Part shown: positions 13,400 to 13,404 of the stretch, piece by piece
Layout of the letters: the number at the start of each line of letters is the position of its first letter
Position numbering within the stretch: the stretch's first letter is position 1
DNA from: DATKYK01 sp034430255
GTDB taxonomy: Bacteria > Chloroflexota > Dehalococcoidia > E44-bin15
Reading direction: 5' to 3'
Assembly (NCBI GenBank): GCA_034430255.1
Contig: DAOUEU010000063.1
Coordinates: forward strand, 1 to 13,404
DNA length: 13,404 nucleotides
Notes under the pieces: generated by a model
The model's input: the letters and a program-made list of their open reading frames with translations, nothing else
Told to the model about the DNA's origin: nothing
Databases searched by the model: none
Program-made: the position numbers and the translations under genes

Positions 13400-13404
13400 C
13401 AGCC

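Overview
The window reads like an ordinary chromosomal segment of an anaerobic bacterium, most likely a Chloroflexota/Dehalococcoidia-type lineage. This assignment is inference. It rests on the mix of a four-subunit 2-oxoacid:ferredoxin oxidoreductase, a Na+-pump decarboxylase beta subunit, dockerin/LRR surface proteins with Pro-Thr linkers and a C-terminal CFIATAAYGT motif, and small dispersed palindromic repeats. No phage, transposase, CRISPR, rRNA or tRNA was seen.

Layout. Bases 1-425 hold the 3' end of a secreted or surface protein with a long Pro-Thr repeat linker. Bases 508-1420 hold a second surface-protein gene (signal peptide, dockerin, PT linker, leucine-rich repeats, CFIATAAYGT tail) broken by several frameshifts and a stop. 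A likely promoter then leads into a tight operon korD-korA-korB-korC (1532-4109), followed by a tandem ACT-domain protein (4242-4673). On the minus strand, an intact Na+-translocating decarboxylase beta subunit (4706-5827) lies downstream of the wreckage of its biotin carrier (5831-6034) and small gamma-like membrane subunit (6039-6247). A cloverleaf-like palindromic repeat (6401-6468) separates these from the minus-strand pair archease-rtcB (8381 down to 6477). About 360 bases without a gene follow. A plus-strand PhoU-like/PiT phosphate-uptake pair comes next (8791-10391), then two tandem family III CoA-transferases (10528-12968). A minus-strand MoaE overlaps the second transferase tail to tail and runs to the window edge.

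How the genes work together. The Kor operon oxidises a 2-oxoacid to an acyl-CoA with reduction of ferredoxin; the ACT protein is a plausible amino-acid sensor for that branch. Archease activates RtcB for RNA ligation. The PhoU-like protein pairs with PiT in phosphate transport. The two CoA-transferases could form one heteromeric enzyme moving CoA between carboxylic acids.

I do not see a clearly new defence or mobile system. The most unusual points are the loss of the biotinyl segment next to an intact OadB, the shortened MoaE that lacks the usual C-terminal lysine motif, several genes with no ATG/GTG at the expected start (CTG, TTG/CTG and GTA), and the decaying dockerin-LRR gene.
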